Shown here: positions 23,761 through 31,098 of the stretch, piece by piece
Numbering within the stretch: position 1 is the stretch's first letter
How the letters are laid out: each line of letters begins with the position of its first letter
Assembly: GCA_036268355.1 (NCBI GenBank)
Contig: DATAUG010000218.1
Coordinates: 1-40,460, forward strand
Length of the DNA stretch: 40,460 bases
Reading direction: 5' to 3'
Origin: DASQPJ01 sp036268355
Lineage (GTDB): Bacteria; Actinomycetota; Actinomycetes; Sporichthyales; Sporichthyaceae
Program-made: the position numbers and the translations under genes
Notes under the pieces: generated by a model
Database searches by the model: none
Told to the model about the DNA's origin: nothing
What the model saw: the letters and a program-made list of their open reading frames with translations, nothing else

Positions 23761-24996
23761 TTGAGCACGACAGGCCAGGAGCTGCTGATTGCAGGCACCT
23801 GCGAACCCGGGTTCGAGGGCGTGCGCGCGGAGTTCGAGCAGAATTTCCTGTCCCGCCGCGAGATCGGCGCCTCGGTGTGCGTGCAGGTCCGCGGCCGGGC
23901 GGTGGTCGACCTGTGGGGCGGGATCGCCGACCCGCAGACCGGGAAGACGTGGGACCGCGACACCGTCAGCGTGGTCTTCTGCACGACCAAGAGCGCCGTT
24001 TCCGCCTGCGTGCACCTGCTTTCCGGGCGTGGCCTGCTGGACATCGACCGGCCGGTGGTCGAGTACTGGCCGGAGTTCGGCTGCAACGGCAAGATGGAGG
24101 TCACGGTCTTCGACGTGCTCGCGCACCGCTCGGGGGTCTCGGCCATCCGGGCCCCGCTGAGTGAGGGACTGGCCCTGGATCCGGTGGCGATGGCCGACCT
24201 GATCGCCGCCGAGGCACCGTTCTTCCCCCCGGGCATGCAGCACGGTTATGCCGGTATGACGTTCGCCTACATCCTGGACGCGTTGATCCGACGCACCGAC
24301 GGGCGTTCGCTGGGCAGGTACTTCGCCGAGGAACTGGCCGGACCGCTGGGGTTGGACTTCTGGATCGGGGCGCCGGCGGCGGTGGAGTCCCGGATCGCGC
24401 CGATGCTGCTGCCGGAGGTCGACCTCTTTCGGGTGGCCCGGCTGTTGCTGGCGGCCGACCCGGAATCGGTTCCCGGGCTGTTCTTCGGAAATACCGGCGG
24501 CTACATGTCGACCGGGCCGCGGAACTTCGACTCGGCGCAGGCGCACGCCGCCGAGGTCCCCGCCGGCGGTGGGATCACCAACGCCCGGGGGCTGGCCGGT
24601 CTGCACGCGCCGTTGGCCAATCCGGACGTCGATCACAACGGTGTGCGGTTCGACTCCGCGGCGGTGGCCCGACTGTCGACCGCGCACTCGGCCGGTTTCG
24701 ACCACGGGCTCGGGATCAACAGCCGATGGGGCTTGGGGTTCGCGCTCGCCTGCGACAACCGGTGGCGTGCCCAGCGGCCGCAGCGTCTGTCGTTGCTGAT
24801 CGGCGCGCAGGCCTTCGCGAACAGCGGGCTGGGCGGGTCGGCCGCCATGGCCGACCCGGAGCGCGGGCTCTCGTTCGGCTACACCTGCAACCGGATGGCG
24901 GTGTCGCCGACGGTCAGCACCCGCTGCCAGGAACTGCTCGACGCCACCTACCGCGCGCTCGGCGCCACGTCGTCCGCCTCCGGCGCGTGGCGGTGA
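23761..24996 (+). CDS. Class C beta-lactamase-fold serine-hydrolase-like protein with substituted active site
   Basis: A 411-residue member of the beta-lactamase/esterase (EstB-like) superfamily: VDLWGGIAD, VSVVFCTTKSAVSACVHLL, GLLDIDRPVVEYWPEF, VLAHRSGV, GYAGMTFAYILDALIRR and GGSAAMADPERGLSFGYTCNRM. In the family the nucleophile motif is S-x-x-K; here it reads C74-T-T-K77 (codon TGC), so Ser is replaced by Cys. Tyr163 is kept. The usual H-x-G near the C-terminus is N354-S-G. It may be a cysteine-based hydrolase, or inactive. The start is TTG with GGGAG 8 bases upstream. It is convergent with the ABC exporter operon. Confidence 0.88.
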   Translation: MSTTGQELLIAGTCEPGFEGVRAEFEQNFLSRREIGASVCVQVRGRAVVDLWGGIADPQTGKTWDRDTVSVVFCTTKSAVSACVHLLSGRGLLDIDRPVVEYWPEFGCNGKMEVTVFDVLAHRSGVSAIRAPLSEGLALDPVAMADLIAAEAPFFPPGMQHGYAGMTFAYILDALIRRTDGRSLGRYFAEELAGPLGLDFWIGAPAAVESRIAPMLLPEVDLFRVARLLLAADPESVPGLFFGNTGGYMSTGPRNFDSAQAHAAEVPAGGGITNARGLAGLHAPLANPDVDHNGVRFDSAAVARLSTAHSAGFDHGLGINSRWGLGFALACDNRWRAQRPQRLSLLIGAQAFANSGLGGSAAMADPERGLSFGYTCNRMAVSPTVSTRCQELLDATYRALGATSSASGAWR

Positions 24997-25060
24997 ACCG
25001 GCTGCGGGCGGTACCGGAAACTGCGCCGATCCAACCCGGGCCCGCGCGCCACCATCTCAT

Positions 25061-25075
25061 CTGAGGGATCGTCAG
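25061..25075. repeat. Dispersed 15-bp palindrome
   Basis: CTGAGGGATCGTCAG, in the convergent gap between the beta-lactamase-fold gene and the second ABC exporter gene. Confidence 0.6.
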
Positions 25076-25096
25076 CAGCCTTGCGGGGCCTGCGGT

Positions 25097-26938
25097 TCAC
25101 AGGTTGACCCGCCAGGGGCTGCCGACGAGGACCGGTGTTCGGGTCGTGCACCCGTTCAGCTCCGGAACCGGCAGGGCCTCGGTTACCGGTTGCCAGTGGC
25201 CGACCAGGTCGCGGTACAGCGGCGAGGCGGACAACAGTCGGGCGTGGGTTCCGATGGTCGCGTCGGTGCCGTCCATGACCAGTATTCGATCGGCGCGCCG
25301 CGCGGAGCTGATCCGGTGCGCGATCACGATCAGGGTTCCTGGGCGTCGCGCGAAGGCTTCCTCGGCCCGGGCCTCGGCGACCGGATCCAGATGGCAGGTC
25401 GCTTCATCGAGCACCAGCAGCGGCGCGCGGGACAGCCAGGCTCGGGTCAGCGCAACCAGTTGTCGTTCACCGGCCGACAGCGCCGCCGGCGCGACCGGCG
25501 CCGCGTACCCGCCCAATCGGTCGCGCAGCGCGGTCATTCCGACCGCCGCGACCGCCACGTCAAGGGCTGTGTCGTCGGCGTCGGGCCGCAAGTAGCGCAG
25601 GTTGTCGGCCAGGCTGCCGGAGAACACGTATGCCTCCTGCGGGATCAGCACCCGCAGCAGGCCTCGTTCGGCCGGCGGCAGCGCCGCCGGGTCCACCCCA
25701 CCGACCCGCACGGTGCCGGCGCCCGGGATCAGTTGCCCGCAGATCAGCCCGGCCAGGGTGGACTTGCCGATCCCGCTGGCGCCCACCACGGCCAGATGCT
25801 CACCGGCGGGCACCTGCAGATTCAGCTCACGCACGACCGGTTCGGCGTGCGGGCCGTAGGCGAAGCTCAGGCCCTGGGTGCTGACCGGTACAGCCGGCCC
25901 CTGCCCGCAGCGGCAGTGCGGGACCGGCGGCGCCGGCTCCGGCTCGGCGGGCGGCCGGTCGCCCAGCAGGTTCTCCAGGGTCACCCACATCGGGATCAGC
26001 GCGGAGCCGAGAGCGTCGGACAGGGCCTGGACGGTCGTCTGGACCGTGCCGACCAGATATGTCAGCGACCCGGCCACCGCGCCCGGACTGGTGCCGTGGC
26101 GCAGCAACCACGGGGTCGCCAGCAGGAACAGCGCGGCCGGCGCCCGCCCGCCCAGACCGACGATCAGCAGTCGCAGCGAGGTGATTGACGCGGCGGAGCC
26201 CGCGGCCGAGTTCTGGGCATCGATCCGGGCGCCGCAGTCTGCGATGGCCCAGTCCTGGGCCCCCGCCGCGCGGATGTCGCGCAGGCCCGCCAGGTCGGTC
26301 TCCAGCGTTCCGGAAAGCGCATCCTGCCCGACGACCAGTGCGCGTTGTCGGCGAAGCACGGCGGGCACGGTCAACGCGAACAGGCCGAGGGCGAGCAGCA
26401 CCGGCGGCAGGGTGATCAGCAGGGCCACCGGGGAGATCTCCCCCTCACCGATGAAGCTGCCCAACAGCGTGGTGACGATCGCCAGGACGGTCGCGACCCC
26501 GGAGGCGAACGACAGCCGCACGCCCTCGATCTGCTGGACCACCCGTGCCACGTTCGCGCCGGCCGGCCGCGGCCCGGCGGCGTTCACCGCGTCGGTCAGG
26601 GTCGTGCTGACCACGCGGTCGACCAGGTGGTCCCGGAACGGCTCCACGAGATCGCCGACGGCGCGGACCGAGCGGGCGGCGACCAGCGCGGCCAGAACGG
26701 TCCCGGCGACCGGTACGGCCAACCAGACCAGTCCGCGGGTCGCGTGCCCGGCCAGGAAGCCGTCGTCCAGGGCGTGAGCGACCGCCCAGCCCAGCACGGC
26801 GGCCGGGATCGCCCCCACCGTGGCCCAGCCCACCGCCCGCGCGCTCGCGCCCGGGCGGGCGGCGAAGGCCCCGGCCACGCACTCCAGGACAGGGTGCCGG
26901 ACGCCGGGCCCGGGCACCACCGGGGCGGTGCCCGTCAT
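25097..26938 (-). CDS. ABC exporter half-transporter (TMD-NBD fusion), second of a pair
   Basis: A 613-residue fused exporter: about six membrane segments (residues ~30-310), then a nucleotide-binding domain with Walker A GASGIGKST, Q-loop IPQEAYVFSGS, signature LSAGERQ, Walker B LLVLDEAT and switch IAHRIS. The catalytic Glu is present, so this subunit should supply the active ATPase site, though its signature (LSAGE instead of LSGGQ) deviates. The ATG at 26938 overlaps the stop of the upstream exporter gene by 4 bases. The pair resembles RamA/RamB (AmfA/AmfB)-type exporters by overall look; no lanthipeptide synthetase accompanies it. The two small peptide genes at 29.1 kb are the nearest candidate substrates. 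Confidence 0.9.
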   Translation of the reverse strand: MTGTAPVVPGPGVRHPVLECVAGAFAARPGASARAVGWATVGAIPAAVLGWAVAHALDDGFLAGHATRGLVWLAVPVAGTVLAALVAARSVRAVGDLVEPFRDHLVDRVVSTTLTDAVNAAGPRPAGANVARVVQQIEGVRLSFASGVATVLAIVTTLLGSFIGEGEISPVALLITLPPVLLALGLFALTVPAVLRRQRALVVGQDALSGTLETDLAGLRDIRAAGAQDWAIADCGARIDAQNSAAGSAASITSLRLLIVGLGGRAPAALFLLATPWLLRHGTSPGAVAGSLTYLVGTVQTTVQALSDALGSALIPMWVTLENLLGDRPPAEPEPAPPVPHCRCGQGPAVPVSTQGLSFAYGPHAEPVVRELNLQVPAGEHLAVVGASGIGKSTLAGLICGQLIPGAGTVRVGGVDPAALPPAERGLLRVLIPQEAYVFSGSLADNLRYLRPDADDTALDVAVAAVGMTALRDRLGGYAAPVAPAALSAGERQLVALTRAWLSRAPLLVLDEATCHLDPVAEARAEEAFARRPGTLIVIAHRISSARRADRILVMDGTDATIGTHARLLSASPLYRDLVGHWQPVTEALPVPELNGCTTRTPVLVGSPWRVNL

Positions 26939-28701
26939 CCGCACGGCCCCCCCGACTGGCCGGCGTCGTCGAACAGGGCGCGGTACCCGGGGTTGTTCCA
27001 CAGTGAACGGTGGGTGCCGTCGGCGCGGACCCGGCCGTCGTCGAGCCACAGCACCCGGTCGGCACGCGCGGCCGTGGACGCGCGGTGGGCGACGACGACG
27101 CGGGTGCGTCGGGTCGCGCAGGCCAGGGCCTGCGCGACCTGATGCTCCGTCACGGTGTCCAGGCTGGAGGTGGCGTCGTCGAGCACCAGCACCCGACCGG
27201 GATGGGCGAACGCGCGGGCCAGACCGAGGCGTTGCGCCTCGCCGCCGGACATCGGCGCCTGCGCCAACGCGGTGTCGTAACCGTTCGGCAGCCGGGCGAT
27301 GAACGTCTCCGCGCGGGCGGCGCGGGCGGCCTGCGACACACCGACCGGACCCCCGCGGCCGGCGCCCAGCGCGATCGTGTCGGCCACCGTGGCCCCCAGC
27401 AGCGCGGGTCTGGTGAAGGCGTACGCGATGGCGCCGTGCAGAGCCGCAGCGCTCAGTTCCTCGACCGGTCGACCGTCCAGGCAGACCACTCCGCGGTCGG
27501 GCTCGGCCAACCGGCCGATCAGGGCCGCGAAGGCGGACTTCCCGGCCCCCGAGCGGCCGACGACCGCGACGTGCTCGCCACCCAGGATCCGCACGTCGAC
27601 ACCCCGCAGCACGGCCTCGGGGCCCTGGCCCAGCCACACGTCCACGAACGTCACCGCGCCCGTGCCGGCCGGGGCCTCGGCACGGCCGTAGGCGGTAGCG
27701 GGTTCGGCCAGCACCTGCGCGCACCGGGCGCGGCCGGCGCGGCACTGTCCCAACGCCGCCGCGCCCGCCAGTGCCCCGACCAGTTCGGAACCCAGGGAGG
27801 CGTAGCCGAAGACCTCGAACATCGCCCCGACGGACAACCGTCCCTCCGTCAACCTGCAGCCTGCGATTCCCGCGACCAGGATCGAGAGCATCGGCATCAG
27901 AGCGGTCACCCGGGCGGAGGTGACCGACTGGGTCTGCCACAACTGCTGTCCGTTGGCGTGCAGCTCCGGGACCGGGGTCAGGATCCGGCGGCGCTCGACG
28001 GGCGCGGTACCCGCCGCGGCGACCGTCCGGACGCCGCCCAGCACCTCGGCGAGGGTCGTGGCGATGCGGGTCTGAGCGTCCAGGTACCTCGCGTTGATCC
28101 CCGCCGTCGTCCGCATCAGCCCGGCGAGCAGGAACACGAGCAGAATCAGACCCGCGGTGAACACCGCCGCGCACCACAGGTCGATCCAGTACATGATCAC
28201 CGCCGCGGCTACCGCCGGCAGGCCGGTGCGCAGCACGCCGATCACCTTGACCGAGGTGGACCCGGACAGTGCCGCGTTCCCCGTCAGCCGGGAGACGAGA
28301 TCCGCGGCGGGCAGTCGGCGAGTCAGTCCGGGGCCAACCGCGATTGCGTGGCGCAGCATCAGATGCCTCGTGCGGGCCGTGGTCTCGGCTCCCGAGACCG
28401 TGCCGGCCCAGGCGATGGCCGCCTGGATCACCGCTTCGGCCGTGAGCAGTGCGATCGCCAGCGGTACCCACGGCCCACTCGCCCGCCCGTGGCTGCCCAG
28501 CAGACCGTTCACCGCATTCCCGGCCGCGACCGGCAACCCCAGCTTCACCCCGGTGTGCAGCACCGACGCCAGCACAAGCACCGCCAGGGCGCCCCGCTGG
28601 GTCGACCCGCCGACACCCGGGAGCCGGCTTCGCGCGATTGCCCCAGCGTCAGGTCGCCGCCGGGCCAGGGCAGGGGACGGAGACGGGATGCGTACGGCCA
28701 C
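26935..28701 (-). CDS. ABC exporter half-transporter with degenerate ATPase site, first of a pair
   Basis: A 588-residue TMD-NBD fusion. About six membrane segments precede the nucleotide-binding domain, and TRRLPAADLVSRLTGNAALSG in the second loop recalls the RamA/AmfB group. NBD motifs are Walker A GRSGAGKSA, signature MSGGEAQRL, Walker B VLVLDDAT and VAHRAS. The catalytic Glu after Walker B is Asp, and the Q-loop Gln is missing (YAFTRPALLG), so this is the degenerate half of an asymmetric heterodimer. The start is GTG with no ribosome binding site but TAGCTT (28713-28708) 6 bases upstream, fitting a leaderless mRNA. First gene of the operon, divergent from the peptide genes. Confidence 0.9.
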   Translation of the reverse strand: MAVRIPSPSPALARRRPDAGAIARSRLPGVGGSTQRGALAVLVLASVLHTGVKLGLPVAAGNAVNGLLGSHGRASGPWVPLAIALLTAEAVIQAAIAWAGTVSGAETTARTRHLMLRHAIAVGPGLTRRLPAADLVSRLTGNAALSGSTSVKVIGVLRTGLPAVAAAVIMYWIDLWCAAVFTAGLILLVFLLAGLMRTTAGINARYLDAQTRIATTLAEVLGGVRTVAAAGTAPVERRRILTPVPELHANGQQLWQTQSVTSARVTALMPMLSILVAGIAGCRLTEGRLSVGAMFEVFGYASLGSELVGALAGAAALGQCRAGRARCAQVLAEPATAYGRAEAPAGTGAVTFVDVWLGQGPEAVLRGVDVRILGGEHVAVVGRSGAGKSAFAALIGRLAEPDRGVVCLDGRPVEELSAAALHGAIAYAFTRPALLGATVADTIALGAGRGGPVGVSQAARAARAETFIARLPNGYDTALAQAPMSGGEAQRLGLARAFAHPGRVLVLDDATSSLDTVTEHQVAQALACATRRTRVVVAHRASTAARADRVLWLDDGRVRADGTHRSLWNNPGYRALFDDAGQSGGPCG

Positions 28702-29112
28702 GGCCGAAAGCTATCGGGCAATCTGACGCACCGACACCCCGAGGTCATCGGTTGGTTCGAAGTGGATTCCCGATTGTGCCCGCCCGGAGCTGACGGCCCA
28801 CGGCGGATCCGGTACGAGTCGGCGATTCACGTCCGGGCGTTCACGGTCGGGGAATCAGGACGTGCCCGGTACTGCGACCTACGTCACGCCCCGGAATCAG
28901 AACGCAATCGTACCGGGCCAACGGTTCAGGGACATTCGGCAAACTGACGAAATTGGCACTTGCGTGCCGCTCCCATTACCGAGGTAAGGTCTTAGCGCAA
29001 GTTGCGAAGCGTGCGTTCTGAAATTCCGGCAACCTGCACCGGACCCCCCGGGGCGCCACCGGGGCCAGTTCTGTGAGCCGGCCGAATCCGAGTCTCTACA
29101 AGGAGCACAGCC
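28702..29112. other. Divergent regulatory region between the ABC exporters and the peptide genes
   Basis: About 410 bases without a credible gene, richer in A/T than the flanks. It should hold the exporter promoter (TAGCTT next to the GTG) and the peptide promoter. Candidate operators GGCAC-TTGC-GTGCC (28955-28968) and TTACC-GA-GGTAA (28976-28987) lie at its peptide-gene end. Confidence 0.55.
28955..28990 (+). promoter_or_regulatory. Candidate promoter/operator of the two-peptide operon
   Basis: Inverted repeat GGCAC-TTGC-GTGCC (28955-28968) followed by TTACC-GA-GGTAA (28976-28987). A possible -35 TTGCGT (28960-28965) and -10 TAAGGT (28985-28990), 19 bp apart, overlap the two dyads. The first peptide start is about 120 bases downstream, leaving a long leader. 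The match to promoter consensus is only moderate. Confidence 0.4.
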
Positions 29113-29190
29113 ATGCCTTCGTTCGTCCTCCTCGTGACCGATGTCGACAAGGTTGCGAACCTGGACTTCGTCGGCCTGACGCTCCTGTAG
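29113..29190 (+). CDS. Small peptide 1 of a two-peptide operon (25 residues)
   Basis: ATG with the ribosome binding site AAGGAG 8 bases upstream encodes 25 residues: starts MPSFVLLVTDVDK and ends NLDFVGLTLL. It is hydrophobic with several Asp and no Cys. The C-terminal end parallels peptide 2 (LTLL versus LTIL before TAG), and the DNA around both starts and both stops is alike (ACAAGGAG...CCATGC; CTGACG-TCCTGTAG). These similarities indicate duplication and real translation. No leader-core cleavage motif (such as a double Gly) is clear. It may be a peptide exported by the divergent ABC pair, a signal, or a small membrane-active peptide. I know no family for it. Confidence 0.65.
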   Translation: MPSFVLLVTDVDKVANLDFVGLTLL

Positions 29191-29221
29191 ATCTCGGGCT
29201 CGTCAGCCACGCCAGTCAGGA

Positions 29222-29245
29222 CCTGTCCGGGCGCCTCCGGACAGG
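29222..29245 (+). terminator. Hairpin between the two peptide genes
   Basis: CCTGTCCGG (29222-29230) pairs perfectly with CCGGACAGG (29237-29245) over a 6-base loop. Without a U-tract it may be a partial terminator or an mRNA processing/stability element setting the ratio of the two peptides. Confidence 0.6.
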
Positions 29246-29285
29246 ATTCAGTCAGCCGAAACGCCATCCTCACAAGGAGAACACC

Positions 29286-29375
29286 ATGCTTCCCGCAATC
29301 ACCGCCATCGTCGCCGGCACCCTCAACGGCACGCTTGACCACGACCTCAACGGCTTGGACCTGACGATCCTGTAG
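29286..29375 (+). CDS. Small peptide 2 of a two-peptide operon (29 residues)
   Basis: ATG with AAGGAG 7 bases upstream encodes 29 residues: starts MLPAITAIVAGTL and ends LNGLDLTIL. The first half is hydrophobic; the second carries Asp, His and Asn; no Cys or Lys. Its C-terminus and flanking DNA resemble peptide 1, 95 bases upstream. Two hairpins follow within 80 bases, closing a short transcription unit. Absence of Cys argues against a lanthipeptide precursor, and the acidic charge argues against a typical leaderless bacteriocin. Function unknown; association with the divergent ABC exporters is inferred from position. Confidence 0.65.
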   Translation: MLPAITAIVAGTLNGTLDHDLNGLDLTIL

Positions 29376-29380
29376 TTCCG

Positions 29381-29405
29381 CCAGGTCCCCCACAGTGGGG
29401 CCTGG
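29381..29405 (+). terminator. Hairpin immediately after peptide 2
   Basis: CCCCAC-A-GTGGGG (29388-29400), extended by CCAGG/CCTGG across a 2-base bulge, starts five bases after the peptide 2 stop. Confidence 0.65.
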
Positions 29406-29415
29406 GACGGGAATC

Positions 29416-29454
29416 GGGCGGTGCGTCCTGCGTGATCCGCGGGACGCACCGCCC
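29416..29454 (+). terminator. Strong hairpin terminator of the peptide operon
   Basis: GGGCGGTGCGTCC (29416-29428) pairs perfectly with GGACGCACCGCCC (29442-29454): 13-bp stem, 13-base loop. It is the second of two successive hairpins after the peptide genes. Confidence 0.8.
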
Positions 29455-29967
29455 GCATAGCCACGTAGGTCAATTCCGACGGGCGAGAATGCGCGACCGG
29501 TTGAGTGCGTCCTGCACATACATGATTCGATTCGGCTCAGGTACGACTGTTGCCGCCCCGTCGGTTGCTTTCCAGGCCCGGTCGGGATGATTACGCGTAA
29601 TTCTTGAGCGCGTAAATCCTCAAGCGCGCGCCTGGTCGACGAGCACCCACGAATCGCTTGGACGTCGACATCCAAATAACGCGGCACCGTGCCGAAATAT
29701 CGGCCCGAACGAATGCGAATTGGACCGACCACAGACACCACATGTTCTGAGGATCTGCCCGCACCGACTGACTTCCGATGGGGCACCGAGTCATTTCTCC
29801 GGATCAGGTTCTCGAAATGGTTCTCCCCATCACTCCGAAGGCCTTTCGCGAGCGTGCGTGCGACCGCGCGACGGGTCGGCCGAGGCACCGGCACACCCAA
29901 CCCGTCGCCCAGCCTGCCCGAGGGCTGCGAGCTCAAACTTCGCCACGCCGCCGCTCCCAGGTCCGCT

Positions 29968-29993
29968 TCCAACCAACCAGATGGTTGGTTGGA
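29968..29993. promoter_or_regulatory. Perfect 26-bp palindrome built of AACC/GGTT units
   Basis: TCCAACCAACCA-GA-TGGTTGGTTGGA: 12-bp arms, each holding a direct AACC repeat. Symmetric AACC...GGTT sites are typical of TetR-family operators, but no regulator gene or start codon is nearby; the PPK2 gene ends 80 bp to the right. It could be a stranded operator or a replication/recombination signal. Confidence 0.55.
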
Positions 29994-30072
29994 CAGTCCC
30001 GTTGTACACCAGCACCGGCTTGGATCACAACTGCTCCGCGTGGTCGCCTCGAGTCCGGGCTGCTGCCGGTGA

Positions 30073-31098
30073 CTACGCCGCGGACCCCGCGGGTGGCGCT
30101 GCGGCAGGCATGACCCACTGGGCCGGGTGCCGGCCCTCCTCCTCGGCCTCCAGGACCTCGTGGGCGCGTCCGACGATGCTTCGGTCGGGGTTGCCGACGA
30201 TCCCGGGGTCCTTGTCCGGGTAGTCCAACCGGGCCAGGACATGGCGTATCGCCTCGACCCGGGCGCGGCGTTTGTCGTTGCTCTTGACGACTGTCCAGGG
30301 CGCATCGTCGGTGTCGGTGTGGGCGAAGATCGCCTTCTTGGCCTCGGTGTAGGCATCCCACTTGTCCAGGGACGCCAGGTCCATCGGGGAGAGCTTCCAC
30401 TGCCGCACCGGGTCGATCTGGCGGATCAGGAAGCGGGTGCGCTGCTCGTTGCGGGTGACGGAGAACCAGAACTTGACCAGGTGCACGCCCGAGCGGATCC
30501 ACATGCGTTCCAGTTCCGGGACCTGGCGCATGAACTCCAGGTAGTCCTCGGGGGCCGCGAATCCCATCACCCGCTCAACACCGGCCCGGTTGTACCAGGA
30601 CCGGTCGAACAGGACGATCTCCCCGGCGCAGGGCAGGTGGTGGACGTAGCGCTGGAAGTACCACTGCGTGGCTTCCTTCTCGGTGGGCTTCTCCAACGCC
30701 ACGACCCGGGCTCCGCGCGGGTTGAGGTGTTCCATGAACCGTTTGATCGCGCCCCCCTTCCCGGCGGCGTCGCGACCCTCGAAGGCGATCACCAGCCGCC
30801 CGCCGGACTCCTTGATCCAGGTCTGCAGCTTGAGCAGTTCGATCTGCAGCATCCGCTTGGTGAGCTCGTACTCGAGATGGTCCATCCGCTGCTGGTAGGG
30901 GTAGTCCTCCCGCCACGTGTCCACCACCCGCCCGTCCGGGCAGCGCAGCACGGGCTCGCCGTCCTCCTCGTACTCCACCCGCAGATCCTGCGGATTCTGG
31001 CCCAGGGCGTCGACGACCTCGATCAACTGGCTGGGCAGCGCCAGACGCGCGACCGAGCCGGCGTGCAGGTCGACGGCGGTGTGCTCAGTGGACGCCAT
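30073..31098 (-). CDS. ppk2: Polyphosphate kinase 2 (PPK2)
   Basis: A 341-residue PPK2-family enzyme that moves phosphate between inorganic polyphosphate and nucleotides. Walker A is FEGRDAAGKGGAIKRF (residues ~106-121), Walker B is IVLFDRSWYNRAGVERVMGF (~161-180), and the lid segment is FWFSVTRNEQRTRF. The ~100-residue N-terminal extension before Walker A with YQQRMDHLEYELTKRMLQIELLKLQ is typical of single-domain PPK2. Direction (polyphosphate-driven nucleotide synthesis or the reverse) is not decidable by eye. The ATG at 31098 has an AGGAG ribosome binding site; the frame continues upstream without support. Cytoplasmic. Functionally linked by theme to the CHAD protein at 3.7-5.2 kb. Confidence 0.95.
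   Translation of the reverse strand: MASTEHTAVDLHAGSVARLALPSQLIEVVDALGQNPQDLRVEYEEDGEPVLRCPDGRVVDTWREDYPYQQRMDHLEYELTKRMLQIELLKLQTWIKESGGRLVIAFEGRDAAGKGGAIKRFMEHLNPRGARVVALEKPTEKEATQWYFQRYVHHLPCAGEIVLFDRSWYNRAGVERVMGFAAPEDYLEFMRQVPELERMWIRSGVHLVKFWFSVTRNEQRTRFLIRQIDPVRQWKLSPMDLASLDKWDAYTEAKKAIFAHTDTDDAPWTVVKSNDKRRARVEAIRHVLARLDYPDKDPGIVGNPDRSIVGRAHEVLEAEEEGRHPAQWVMPAAAPPAGSAA

Larger units (their letters stand above)
29376..30072. other. Gene-free stretch between peptide genes and PPK2
   Basis: About 700 bases with no credible gene on either strand, containing two terminator-like hairpins near the left end, an A/T-richer middle (29460-29830) and a perfect 26-bp palindrome at 29968-29993. Open frames here lack ribosome binding sites and recognisable protein character. 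Confidence 0.5.

Noticed and set aside
25097..28471. Reading the second ABC exporter as an 1100-residue protein
   Set aside because: The extra N-terminal part runs through the first exporter gene in another frame and is Arg/Gly-rich noise. The ATG at 26938 with a 4-base overlap gives a complete 613-residue exporter.
29113..29375. Peptides as class III lanthipeptide (SapB/AmfS-like) precursors
   Set aside because: Although the exporters look RamAB-like, neither peptide has a cysteine, and no lanthionine synthetase is encoded nearby.
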